Part shown: in pieces, positions 44,886 to 56,373 of the stretch
Layout of the letters: every line of letters starts with the position of its first letter
How positions within the stretch are numbered: position 1 is the stretch's first letter
Assembly (NCBI RefSeq): GCF_016906535.1
Contig: NC_057385.1
Location: 310,001-374,000 of the forward strand
Direction: 5' to 3'
Source: Rhizoctonia solani
Taxonomy: Eukaryota; Basidiomycota; Agaricomycetes; Cantharellales; Ceratobasidiaceae
Length of the DNA stretch: 64,000 nucleotides
The notes under the pieces: model-generated
Database searches by the model: none
Told to the model about the DNA's origin: nothing
Seen by the model: the letters and a program-made list of their open reading frames with translations, nothing else
Program-made: the position numbers and the translations under genes

Positions 44886-46906
44886 CTAATTTACAAGATA
44901 AATAGAGGCGCCTACATCGGGTATATTCCTGGATCGCCCTCTCTTGGTCTGCTTGGGAGTGGGCGGTGAATCGGGAGCAGGCGTCGACTCACGTGGCTTG
45001 GGGGCCGAGGGCTTGGTGGATGAGGCACCGTCTCCACCATCGGGATGTTCCTTACCTCCCTCGGGCTGGGGCTGGGGCTGGGGCTGCTGGGGCGGATTCG
45101 GAGGCGGGGGTGGGGGTGGGGGGAGCTGGGACTTGGGTTCGGGTTCGGGGGTGGGATCGCGTTTCGGGCGCTTGAAACAATGTTAATACTCGAATAACTG
45201 AGACTATATGCTTACCATTCTTGGACGAATCTTTCGCTTCGATGGCCCCTGCTCCCCGGCCTCCTTGTCCACGGCTGGCTCCACGACGCGGCTTGGCTGC
45301 TGCCTCTTTGTGGCAGGTTCATCTCGCTACAAGGAAACGTAAGTGATTGTTTTGGTAGCATGATGAACTTACATCGTTTTCGGCCTTGCGCTTCAGTCGC
45401 CGCGTTTCTTTGGGGTCGGCGGCAGGCTTTGACGGCTCCTTTCGGCAGGGCTCCTTGGGATGGTGGCACGATCAGCTCGATTTCGACCAAGAACTAAGAC
45501 ATACCATGGGTTTGACCGGGGCTGGCGACCGAAGAACCACCTCAACGATTGAGCGAGGCGTCTTTGTTGGGGACCTTGCCGGGGGTGGGGGCGGAGACGG
45601 GGACGGGGGGCTATCCTAGGGCGGAGACAGGGATGGGCGGTCTCTGGGGGAGTCGAGGGACGGGGGGCTTGCCGGGGGCGGGGAATTTGCGTTTGCAGCG
45701 GGCTCCTTGAAGTGTAAATTACTAGTTACACTCGTATACGTTTACATTCAATTAACTTGCCTGCTCCGATTCACTGTCCGATGACTCTACAACTCGCTTT
45801 CTCTTGCGAAGGACCTAGATGTCAAGTTAGAATTTATTAAAAGTATACTCCAACACTTGCCTTTTGCTTATTTCCCTGCTGTGCTGCAGGCTTCGTTGTT
45901 GATGCGCTGGACTTGGACGCCGTAGCGCGAGCTTCTTCCTCCGAAACGACCTTGTCTGCCCGACGAGCGTGGCAATTCGAGGACGAAGTCGAGGGAGGCA
46001 GTTGGGTGGACAAGGATCGCCCGCAAGAGGGTGAATCAGAGCGCTTGAATTTCGCCAACCGCTTGGGCCCATTGCCGTAGCCCCCTTCTGGCACATTGAT
46101 ATAGTACGGGTCCTCGTCCTTGGGTGGGATTACGTCCTTATGCGCAAGTTTGGATGCATTCCGACGAAGATTGTCGTCCTGTTCCCTGGGTTTTGCTATA
46201 GCGTACGTCAGCAATGATTAGATAAGATGCACGGCCACTTACTTCGCTTTGGGTCGTATCCCTTGGCCTGAACTAAATATTGCTGGATGACCAATCAAGC
46301 CACCCAGCAGTCGTCGTTCGCCTCGCCCCGGAAATGGAAGAGCCATGGACAAGCTTTATAACACTAAAAAATATAATAGTCAGAGTGTCAAGAATGAAGC
46401 AAATAAATATATATTTACTCCATCATAGAACTCCTTGCAATTGCTTGAACCAAAGTCACCCCAAGTTATTGTTTCTAGCTGCCTGCGCTCCACAATCCTA
46501 CATGCAAATGCCTTTGCCACAGCCCAGATCTTTCCCTATAACAAGTGGGTCAGTCAATACATTTGACCAATGTGTGACTTACCCGCGTGCTGTTATACAA
46601 GTCATAGTCTCCGCGGCAACCCATTGCATAGAGTAGCTGCCAGTCAACACCACACTCACCAGGGGGCTGATGTATGCGCGCAACCGCCTTTGGATCCTTG
46701 GGCACATATCCATATGGATTAAAGTACATGTTGTATTTGTGTCCAAAAGGGTGACCATGCTTGACTATAAATTTGTGTGCCTCCTGGCGGGACATGCACT
46801 TGAGGAAAGTGGCTTTGATGACCTTGGCACCTTTGACAAATTCATAGACGTGTCCACCACGTCTGCCGCCCTCTGACCCGCCTCCTTTCTGATAAGATGT
46901 TGGCAT
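44886..46906 (-). pseudogene. Accessory gene of the CACTA element, in-frame TAG
   Basis: Unrecognised protein encoded divergently from the transposase. The N-terminal exon (46906 to about 46577) encodes a conserved-looking globular part with CMSRQEAHKFIVKHGHPFGH and continues after a GTAAGT intron with KIWAVAKAFACRIVERRQ. Later exons encode a charged, Pro/Ser-rich tail with possible nuclear localisation (VLRKRKRVVESSDSESEQ) and a PQPQPQ run, stopping at 44886. Two introns begin with GC (AAAG|GCAAGT near 45858 and CAG|GCAAGT near 45760). TAG at 45618-45616 lies in frame inside a Pro-rich exon whose frame continues open to its GTATGT donor, so the copy looks damaged, unless the exon is spliced otherwise. 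Two-gene CACTA elements are known in plants and fungi; a role in transposition is inferred only from position. Confidence 0.6.
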
Positions 46907-46989
46907 TTGATTGTAATAATCTGCTTTGCCCCAGCCCCTTGGCTTCTTGGTCTCAGTGGTAGGCTGGTTGCTGGAGTGATGATAAGGGC

Positions 46990-47260
46990 CCTCTCAAGAG
47001 CGGGAGCGGGCGGGGGCGCAATTGTGAGTAGAAGACCGGACACAAGAGCAAGAGCAAGAACGGGTCCAAGAGCAAGAGCAAGAACAGGAGCAGGAGTGGG
47101 GGCGGGCGCAACCACAATCACAACAGCAAGACCGGGCACAATCAAAAGCCGGAGACCAAGTACAATTACAAGTGGGAGAACAAGCCGGATAATGAGCTGG
47201 AGAACAAGCTGGAGAACAAGCATGATTGTGAGTGAGAGAGCAAGAGTTGGAGTGGTAAGA
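46990..47260. repeat. Purine-rich CAAGAG/CAAGAA tandem repeat
   Basis: Plus strand carries many degenerate six-base units of the CAAGAG, CAAGAA and CAGGAG type, directly upstream of the accessory gene. The opposite strand gives a Leu/Val/Pro/Ala frame that I read as repeat translation, not a protein. Confidence 0.6.
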
Positions 47261-47640
47261 ATGCCGAATGGAAGTATCAACGGAAGGGGAAGGATATGGA
47301 TTTTGTGTGTTTTTGTGATCCCTGTTAAGTTAATTAATTGACAAGTTAGCATGCCAGAATATATGCTAGTACTTACTTGATAGAGCGCCGGGGAGGTGAC
47401 TTTTGACTACCAGATTGTGTGATTAGCTGTCCAGCTCAATAGATACGGTATTTAGATACTTACCAAGGTGTCAAGCACTGATTACGTGTGGTTGGTTGGC
47501 CTTGTGTCTCTTCTGCATTGGGGATTGATGGGCCCGCGGGTGGGCCAGACTCTGGGGTTGGGGGTTAAAAATGCGTAATAAATCTAGATAAAATATATCC
47601 ACCTTCTACAACGTTGAATAGCTGTTTTCAATGTACTAAA

Positions 47641-48668
47641 CTGTTATAACCTCCTTACTTATACCATTGGAATCACACGATTTTTCTATTATTTTTAGTA
47701 TTTTTTACGGACTCGATATCTTTTGTTTTCAGATCACGTGATCTTGGCGCTTATTATGCCGAGATGCCGCGCCGAGATGCTGTGCCAAGGGCGCTTAGGA
47801 GAAATCCACGCTTCTGCGCAGCCCGCAGCAGGCTTCTCATTTGTCTTCTATGCTTCCTTCTCTCACGCGCACAGACCATGTAAATAGTGTGCCTTGTCTA
47901 TATAAACAGCAGGAAAATTGCTTGGAGACACCAAGTCGATTTTACCTCGTCTCATATTCATTGAGGAGGATTAGTCAGCCAGCTAAGTAGCAGGCCCCCA
48001 GTAGTACTCAGACGCTCACCACCCCTTAACTCACCACACCTCCAGGCCTAAGGCCCCTTTGCATTAGTTAAGTAGTAGTAGTCCGCCTTAAGCGGATGTT
48101 GTACACCACTGTAAGGTGGGTACTTGCTAGTGGGATGGGCGCTTACGGCCGTACTACTACTGACAATGCTTATCTAACGAACTATCTAGGCTATACTAAT
48201 ACTAACTAAGTCGCTTAAGGCGACGCTTACTATCTACTGCTGAGTGCGAAGGGGCCAGAGGCCTGGGAGGTGTGGTAGGTTAAAGTAAGGGGGTTACGTC
48301 AGCTGAACTTCTGGGGGCCAACTACTTAGCTGGCTGGAGCCTCCTCAATGGATATGAGACGAGGTAAAATCGACTTGGGGTCTCCAAGCGATTTTCCTGC
48401 TGTATATATAGACAAGAGCACACTATTTACATGGTCTGTGCTTGTGAGAAAAGAAGAGTCCGTGTGAAAAGAGAAGCGTACTGCTGGCTGCGCAGAAGCG
48501 TGGATTGCTCCTAAGCGCCCTTGGCACGGCATCTTGGCGCGGCATCTCGGCATTATAAGCGCCGAGATCACGTGATTGAAAAACAGAAGATATCAAGTCC
48601 GTAAAAAATACTAAAAATAATAGAAAAAGCGTGCGATTCTAATGGTATATTTAAGGAGGTTGTAACAG
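47641..48668. repeat. Fold-back (long inverted repeat) inside the CACTA element
   Basis: Left arm about 47641-48063 and right arm about 48245-48668 are inverted copies, with clear though imperfect identity over about 420 bases. Outer ends are CTGTTATAACCTCC and its inverted partner GGAGGTTGTAACAG. Each arm holds the palindrome ATCACGTGAT and a TATATA-type box facing the loop. The arms enclose a 180-base loop. No clear target duplication is seen. Confidence 0.75.
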
Positions 48669-48791
48669 CGGAAGTAGTATAGCCTTGTTAGTTAGATTAC
48701 ATACGTGTTGCTTGTAGTAGTACGGCCTTAAGCGCCCAACTCCACTAGCGTGTGCCCACCTTACAGTGGTGTACGACATAAACAATGTACT
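48669..48791. repeat. Inverted copy of the fold-back loop
   Basis: The reverse complement of this stretch matches the loop at about 48089-48195, including GTACACCACTGTAAGGTGGG and GGCCGTACTACTAC. It lies directly outside the right arm, so the loop sequence is present twice, in opposite orientations. Confidence 0.65.
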
Positions 48792-49233
48792 TACCAGGGA
48801 CTGATGACTTTGCGGCGCCCTGTGCCTCAAGGAACGCCTGGAACTGTGGGAGGAGATCAGGGTTAGCTGCAAACTTCAATAACAATGCTAGGATGTCTTG
48901 AGACATTGTAGATACTAGAATAAAGAGATCATATTAGTAGAAATTACGAAATTGGTGAAATGTCACTTACCCAGTCTTTGCGACTGGACAATATGGGATG
49001 CGTTGGAAATGTAGGGGGGCTATTGGATGATAATGGAGAACAATTTGAGCCACTTATCTATTGGTATAAGCCAGTTTTGAGCAATTTTGGCTGGGGGAGT
49101 AGAACGGGGGTGGCTAGTGGTGGCTAAGAGCAAGAGGGTGCAAGGAGGGCGGCGGTCAAATGAGCGCAAGGAATCGGCAATTTCCATCAGCACGTGACCA
49201 CAACCAACAAATTTCACTAAGTCCAACCGCAAC

Positions 49234-52200
49234 ATGCCCGACCGTAGAGCAGTCACTGGAGAGCGTGTTTGGTGTTACTGTGGAATAAATAAGTATGGTA
49301 CTACCCCCCATGAGTGCCACATACGCACCCGCTATCAACATCTAGCCAAAGCCCAGTGGCTAGACCAACTTTTGCGTGCGGGCAACATTGAAGACAATGA
49401 GGACAACGCTGAAAATAGTGAGAATGGAATGGATATTGACCATACAATGCATAATGCGCATCAGTACAAAGACCGTGGAGGGGATTTAGGGCTTGGAGGT
49501 TAGTATTTTGCAAATGTATGCAGCTAAATTTGCATTATATTTTGAATTCAGACAACAGCTTTAACAATATTGATGCATACATGGGCGCACACCTTGACAG
49601 CAAGCTGTCTGAGTTGGAGGACTCGCATGCCAATTGGCATGATATTGACAACCCTGTTTGCATTCCCTTGCAAACGCCAACTCCCCCGCCCAACAACAAG
49701 GAACCCCCTGACAAGGATGGATTTGCACACATCACGGAGGAGGATTATTGCAAGTACAATTGTTGGTTTGACAAAGACACTCTTGAAATGGACAACATTA
49801 GTAAGTTTTCTTTTCCTTTTTTTAGTTCTTGCACGCAATATCTTACAATTACAATTACCAGTTGCCAAAACTCTTACCAAGGAAGAAATGGATAGCATCA
49901 AGATGATGGCTATACAACTGTTTGGACACATCTTGCAGCGCAACTACAAACGTATTTGGTATTCATTTTGGGAGAAAATCTATTTGCTCTCAGCCTATTG
50001 CTTACACTGAAAGCTTGCTATTCTTTCTGGGATATCCCCTCAACCAATTGACTGCTGCATCAACATCTGTCACGCATTCACTGGACCCTACGCCAACAAG
50101 GATATATGCTCTACATGTAAGGAGCCGCGCTATGACTCAAAGGGAAGACCACGCCAGGTTTTTGAGTATCTCCCAACAACCCCTTGATTCCAGGGGTATT
50201 TCAACAACCCGGAGATGATTAAGAGAATGTATTATTGAGCCAACTATACACAGGAAGAAGGCCGGATGGATGATTACATTGACTTGCAACGCTATAAAGA
50301 TCTGTGTGAAAGTAACATTATTGTCAAAGGTGAGGACTTGGGAGTCCGGTATTTTCATGGATCTTGTGACATTGCCTATGCGGTCACGACAGATGGCGTC
50401 AACCTATTCGAGCAGGCGCATTCTGAGAAAAGTACTTGTTGGCCAATTATGGCCATCAATTTAAATCTCCCTGCAAGCAAACGCGTTAAGCTTTGCAATT
50501 TGATTCCCCTGGGCGTTATCCCTGGACCAAACCAGCCAAAGGATTTTGACTTGTACCTGGAGCCGTTTGTGGGGGAGGCAATTGAACAGGCTCGTGGGGT
50601 TGAGACTTACAACGTCACTAGGCGGGAACGGTTCAAGTTATGGGCCCATGCTTTTCTCATTTTGGGCAACATGCAGGCAATCAAGCACGTGACCCAAATG
50701 AAAGGACCAAACGGCAAGGTTCCTTGTTGCGCGTGCAAGGCCATTGGTGTTTATCATACCTGCCGCAAGGGTTATTACATCCCTCTTGCTAACCCAGCCA
50801 ACTACCCCGACGCAATCCCAGACGGCAGACCTGACCCACAGGATTTCCTGCCCAATACAATTCCTTTGTACAACCCACTTGATCTCCCTCTCCGCACCAA
50901 AGCTAGGATTGCTGACCAACTTGGAGAAATGGATGCTGCCAACACAAAGCGCCAACGTGATGCCTTGTCTAAGAACTACGGACTCATCAACCATTTGATC
51001 CTCAACCGCATTCCCTTGATTTGTTGGCCTGACTCGTACCCGCACAAATACCTTCACTTGTTTCTTCTCAATCATGGCCGTGAACTTATCTCACTTTGGA
51101 CTGGATCTTGTCACGGCATTGATGATTCTGGCAACAAGGATTATTTGATATCTGCTGACAACTGGGCCGCTATTGGACTTGAGACCAAAGAGGCTTCAAA
51201 AACACTACCTGCCGCATTCATTTGACCCTTGCCTAACATTCAGACTAGCCAAGCGGTTTTTTGCGGCAAGACTTGGGCTTTCTGGCTAGTTTTTATTGGA
51301 CCAGTAGTTCTACGTGGACGGCTTGCCAAGAAATACTACAAACATTACCTGGAGCTTGTGGAGATCATGAAGTGTCTTACCTCAGTTACTAACACTACAG
51401 CTCAAATAGAGCAACTCAGAGACAAGATTGCTCATTACGTCAAGGGTTTTGAAGAGTAAGTCTTGAATTTTGCTCACTTGCAAGACTAATGTTCTTAATA
51501 GATATTATTATCAATATAAATACAACAGGCTGTGTGTCTGTAAACTAACTCTACATGCGCTTCTTCATGTCGCCAACGATGTTCTCCGCTGCAGGCCTGT
51601 CTGGGTCGCATGGTCATTTTGTATGGAGCAATACTGCCGTGAAGTCACTTTTTGCGCCAAGTCCAAAGTAGTACCATATGTGACAATCAGCAAACATGTC
51701 CTTCATATGGGCCAAATCGCCGCAATAGCGAATTGATTCCCAAGCATTCGAAAGGCACTGCTCTTTGGCAAGAACAATGCGCCGGCTCCGATCAGTCGAA
51801 TGGAATTTATGTACCCCGAATGTGAGTAAATTTATGGATTAATTTTGGGTACTCATACCTTGATAGATGAACAGCACGATATCATCCTTCGATTCCCCCG
51901 CCTCCGCGAGTTTCGTCTCAAAGGCACCATCCGCCAACATGTTGCCAGGTACTTTCGCACCAACAACTTTTGGCAGCTGCCTCGTCTTACATACCACGGG
52001 TGGCTTGCGTACTTACCGGAGCAATGCGAACGCTGGGGAAAGCTCCAAATAGGTGACGGGGGTGATTGTATCCGTTCGGCCGTTGCATGCAATCCCTCGT
52101 CTATTTATGGCAAACGCGACTCGTCTTTTGTTCGTGTAAGTCACCCATGACCGTTATTATTTTGTATTAATTTTGTGTTAGTTTACATTTCAGAGAGATG

Positions 52201-52580
52201 AGAACGAGAACAACCCTGATGCAACCGTTAACATGATTGGTGTGACCGGTTACGGCCGCCTTGACTTTATTCTTGCGGTCACATTCCCCACCGACCAAGA
52301 AAACAAAATTGACGCCCCCACAACACACGTCCTTGCACATATCACCGAGGCAAAGGATGTAGAGGGAGATGCCGCCGAGGAAAGGATCTCCTTCACAAAA
52401 TTTGGGCGATCGTTCGTTCTTGACATCACGTCTGTCAAGAACGTCGCTGGGCGCGTATTCACACGGGCAACACGGGAGGCAGGAGAATGGGTAATCATTG
52501 ATCGTAGTGGAGGAATTTGCCGCACGGACTTCCGGGTGGACGAGCATGACTCGGACAATGAAGATGGATGGGCAAATTAA
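49234..52580 (+). pseudogene. tnp2-type CACTA transposase with five premature TGA codons
   Basis: Transposase of the CACTA/EnSpm superfamily. Exons: 49234-49498, 49552-49800, 49862-51455, 51502-51821, 51867-52135, 52194-52580; phases agree and give 1,027 codons. The N-terminus has a CxC...HxC pattern (VWCYCGINKYGTTPHECHI). The tnp2 core includes NICHAFTG, the CSTCKEPRYDSKGRPR finger, PLGVIPGPNQPKD and PCCACKAIGVYH. The C-terminus carries an acidic end, DEHDSDNEDGW. TGA codons stand at 50008-50010, 50185-50187, 50236-50238, 51223-51225 and 51734-51736, in an otherwise open frame. Each site is where related transposases, as far as I recall, have arginine. No frameshift was found. The copy should not make full-length transposase, but its ends could be mobilised in trans. 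Confidence 0.88.
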
Positions 52581-52778
52581 CTGCTGTATGTACTTAAATT
52601 TATCATGTAATTTATCAACGAGTCCCGAGTAGAATACCCTCTTAAACCAAGCACCCCCTCCCCCTGGAGTTTTAAGTACCCCTTGGTACCAGCTCAGAAT
52701 TTTAAGTGCTGATTTTAAGTAAGTAAATTGCAATCTGACGGGTTTTAAGGGGCACCCCCCCTATGTTTAAATAGGTTA

Positions 52779-52790
52779 CTTTTCACAGTG
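52779..52790 (-). repeat. Right terminal inverted repeat of the CACTA element
   Basis: Reverse complement reads CACTGTGAAAAG, as at 44433-44444. ACT follows directly. Four TTTTAAG motifs lie in the 150 bases inside this end. Confidence 0.88.
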
Positions 52791-52793
52791 ACT

Positions 52794-53574
52794 ATTTAGA
52801 CTTGATTGAATCTTATTATCGTAAGGTCAATACTTATTGTCGAACACAAATACAAACGCTACCGGTGACCGATCGCTCGTTACCACCAATATGGCAATTC
52901 GTAATTAACACCTGGTTGAGGTGGTGAAGGTAAAGACATGTTGAAGTATCAGTATCGTAAGTCGAATACTTGCATGCGTGTCCACACGACGCATTTGTTA
53001 CTATTTATAACCCCAAGTATTTCTCGTATATATGCTCACTGAAAGTTTTCCTGTAGACCTCAGTTCGCTACGACATAGACGAAGCTGGGGATATTCTACA
53101 TACAACTTCCCATTCCTGCGCTTTCGACAAGACATAGGGTGAAAAGTTCTTCCCGGAGCCTTATAAGGTCATCTAAAGCGATACATGCACAAGCAGAAGA
53201 AAACAAACGAGAGTAGTATATGGTTAGAAACTAAGTACGAACAATTCTGGTCGAGGCCAGTATCGTCACGTGAGTGGCTTTTTTGATTCGTTTCACATGA
53301 GGGGTAGCGCATATAACCGGAACTGGCGTACGAATATCGCGCGCCCCTTGCCCTTGTATGTATAATACTATATATAGAGCCGTAAAACATAGCGTTATTA
53401 TATCCCAATAGCATATTCTTGAGATAATATAGTTGTATGGTGTGTATTGCAGTGCACTCTCAAGATTGCGGCACTTGTGAAGGGGGCGAATTGAATTGAT
53501 TAATATTTGCTGAATGCCAATAACCCTATCCTTTTTATATTCACAACTGGCCATTATTTCAGACCCGATTTTTA
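52794..53574. other. Flank between CACTA element and P450 copy 2
   Basis: No gene seen. AT-rich; the part before 53574 is the 3' flank of P450 copy 2 and carries TATA-like runs without a plausible gene. Confidence 0.45.
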
Positions 53575-55779
53575 TTATGCCTCCAGAATCGATGCTTTCA
53601 GTAGCCCAATGGCCTTTTCTGACCTTGGGATAATCGAGCACCGGAAGTCTGCAGGATAACTAGCAGTCTTGTCAATATTATTTCATAATAAAACGTTCCA
53701 ATTTACCTCACTAATGCATTTGCCTTCATGTTCACCTCTGGAATGATGTCGCTTCCATGTTCGTCTTTGGCAGGTCGAATATCAAATAGTGCCAAAAGAG
53801 TTGAGATCATGATGAACAGGGTTGATTCAGCCAAGTGTACGCCAGGACACGACCTTAGTAGACATTGGGGTTTCAATATCAATACGTGTAGTGAGTCGAA
53901 TATCTTGCCTTCTACCAAACCCAAATGCGGGCGACGCCTGAGTTTTGGGATCTAGGAAACGATCGGGATTGAACTGCTCAGGTTCGTGGTATATAGTCTC
54001 GTCGTAGCTAATTGCCCTGTATCATCTTTTGAGTGATCGTTTCGCTCGTGTATTGGATCAGTACCAAGAGCCTACCAGATATTTCCGATGCTTCATCGAG
54101 ACCGTCATTAGCTTCCTTTACTACACTTGAATTGATAGAACATACATAGTTGAACCCTTGGGTATCGCCCACCCACGATACTCATCGTCCTCGACAACAG
54201 CGTGCGGAATGGCTGCTCTATCTTAGCATTTTCTCGTTCGTAAAAGAAGACACTCAACTCACCAAGAGGAACGACAGGCTGCCACCTTAGTACTTCCTTC
54301 ATCACACACTCTACATACGCCAATGAACCACGATCGCTCATTTCGGGCAGCCGTTCTCTTCCAATCACAGCGTCCACTTCAGCTTGGGCTTTTGCAAAGA
54401 CGGACTGGTTGAGGACCATGGCGAGGATGAATACGGACGTGGTTGCTGCCGACTAAGGGACGGTTGGACAAGAATCATGAGTCAAACTGTAAAGTACTTA
54501 CAGTATCGGAGCCCGCTAAAAGCCACGTTTAATTGATTGGAATTCGATCGTAAAGTTTTAAACTTACCACCAAACAGTGTCGCAGTAACCCACTTGATTC
54601 GGTCCTCTTGTTCTGCATATTCATCCCCCGCTTCAAGCTCGCTCTCAAGCTTTGTGAGGAGTCCCTTGAGTACTGAGTGAGGAGCGATGCCTTGTGCCTG
54701 TTCGGATGCCTCCCTTCAATCGTCTCACTATTAAAAGGCATAGCAGGGCACTTACGATCTGTTGTTTAGTATAATTGAATGGAACATCTACCATCTCTTC
54801 TCTCTCTTTCCTCCACTTATCTACGGTCTTCTTCCACCCTGACCCAGGCACCCAGTCAGGAATGTATCGTATCCAAGGCATAACATTCACCAAGAAATCT
54901 AGATAAATCAATAAAATCTCATCAATGTTATACGGGTGACAGACAAGATACATACGCATATGCGTATAACATACTTCCAGGAATAGCAGCCTCGCACAAA
55001 TGATCCAGTGCTGTTTCAACAATTTCGACAAGAGGGTCATCTGCAGAAGTGACTTCATAGCCATAAACAGCCGAAAGAAGTGTACTCCCTGACATTCTGT
55101 AATTTGCAGTAAATTGTGACTAGACACTTCTGATCAGGGAAAGACCAACCTTCTGATCTCTCTTATAAATCTATCCGGGTTGTCGGCAATCCTCCGCAAT
55201 GCAAATCTGGCTTGTTTTACAACCAATGGCCAAAACTCCCGACTTGCTCCCTTGTGTAAGGAAAGATGGGTCATACGGCGTTGAGCGCGCCATCTTTCAC
55301 CATAGGGTAACAGGCCTGTGATTTTACCCCAGTCGACTCTGTAATCTAACGTTAGTAAATGAGAGGAAGATGCAAAGGGACGAGAGTGCCAACAAGTTTG
55401 GGTCCGATATCATAGGCAGTTGTGTGCGACTGGAGTAAATGCTCGACCTCTGTTCCAACAGTTCGTTTGCGGATTTTGCAGAGTTGAGAACAACGATTGT
55501 TTGGCCAAAAACAGAGATGGATACGATGTCGCCTATGTTGGTCTTAGCACTATGATTCTTTCATGAGTGAAATGTAGACACCGCACTGTTCAATTCTTTC
55601 CCCCATCGCGTGTATACTAGATGCTCATCAGACGTGGGCAATGCTCGTAAATGCCCAATCAAAGGATCAGCCTTTGGGCCCGGCGGGAGCGGGAGCTTTC
55701 CTGTGGGAGTTAGCTGTATGTATATCGCGTATGTGAGGACAGAAACGAGGAGCAAAGTCAATACAATGTCCCAAGTCAT
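53575..55779 (-). CDS. Cytochrome P450 monooxygenase, copy 2
   Basis: Close paralogue of the P450 at 41395-43604, with the same exon plan. The start at 55779 gives the anchor MTWDIVLTLLLVSVLTYAIY and a canonical hinge, LPLPPGP (copy 1 has PPSP). The I-helix AGSDT (about 54517) is followed by a GTAAGT donor. MKEVLRWQPVVPLG holds the ExxR. The heme loop FGFGRR|SCPG is joined across an intron (about 53908-53852) that begins with GC (GCAAGA); copy 1 has GTAAGA there. The C-terminus ends RSEKAIGLLKASILEA with TAA at 53577-53575. Frame and catalytic residues look intact. Product and pathway cannot be told from sequence. Confidence 0.88.
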
Positions 55780-56373
55780 GATGGTTCCGCAAAAACTCTG
55801 CTACTCTTCCGGTGCTCTTAAATACGTGTGCCATCCAAGCTTACAAAGTATGTCGTAATACCCGGGGCCTTCAAGGGTGATGATGATATTGACGGAGCAA
55901 CCTTCACTTCCATATTTCATCCAGCACATCTGCCCAAGCTTTTCTATCTCTAGATGCGGTTGACCATGAAACTTTAATGACATAGACCAGAACCTTATTT
56001 TCTGGCTTATACGGCACCAATTTAGTGACGTGGGGATGCAATTTTCGTAAGAAGATTGGTCTCTTTTGGGGGAGCCCCCTCGGAATAGTGCGGTAAGTCA
56101 GTAACCGGTGGACATTCACCGTTAATACCAGTTCCTGTCTCTTACTTGTACCCGAAAATGCTCCTACGATAACATTCGCGGTACTCAAGTCTTGTGTAGA
56201 ACCTCTCCGTTAGAGCTTAGCGCACAATATACACTACTTCAAGATGTATGGACCTACCTGATCTCTAAAAGCATCGCTATTAAAGATTGCCGGAATCACC
56301 GAGCCGGATAAGTCCAATACGGGATATCACATGTATTCGTTCATTCAAATTCAAACCATCCTGGACGACCAGT
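55780..56373. other. Intergenic region upstream of P450 copy 2
   Basis: No gene seen. Part of it resembles the region upstream of P450 copy 1. The remainder is the 3' flank of the inositol kinase gene. Confidence 0.45.

Larger units (their letters stand above)
44433..52790 (+). mobile_element. CACTA-superfamily DNA transposon with CACTG ends
   Basis: An 8,358-bp element bounded by perfect 12-bp inverted repeats CACTGTGAAAAG (44433-44444 and 52779-52790), with weaker match further in. It is flanked by a 3-bp ACT duplication (44430-44432, 52791-52793), the length typical of this superfamily. Subterminal TTTTAAG/CTTAAA motifs recur near both ends. It carries a tnp2-type transposase gene (plus strand), a divergent accessory gene (minus strand), and a fold-back repeat between them. 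Several stop codons in the transposase make it non-autonomous as it stands. Confidence 0.88.

Noticed and set aside
46765..47352. Minus-strand frame of 195 codons rich in Leu, Val, Pro and Ala
   Set aside because: Its main part is the translation of the CAAGAG-type tandem repeat, and its end overlaps the accessory gene in another frame.
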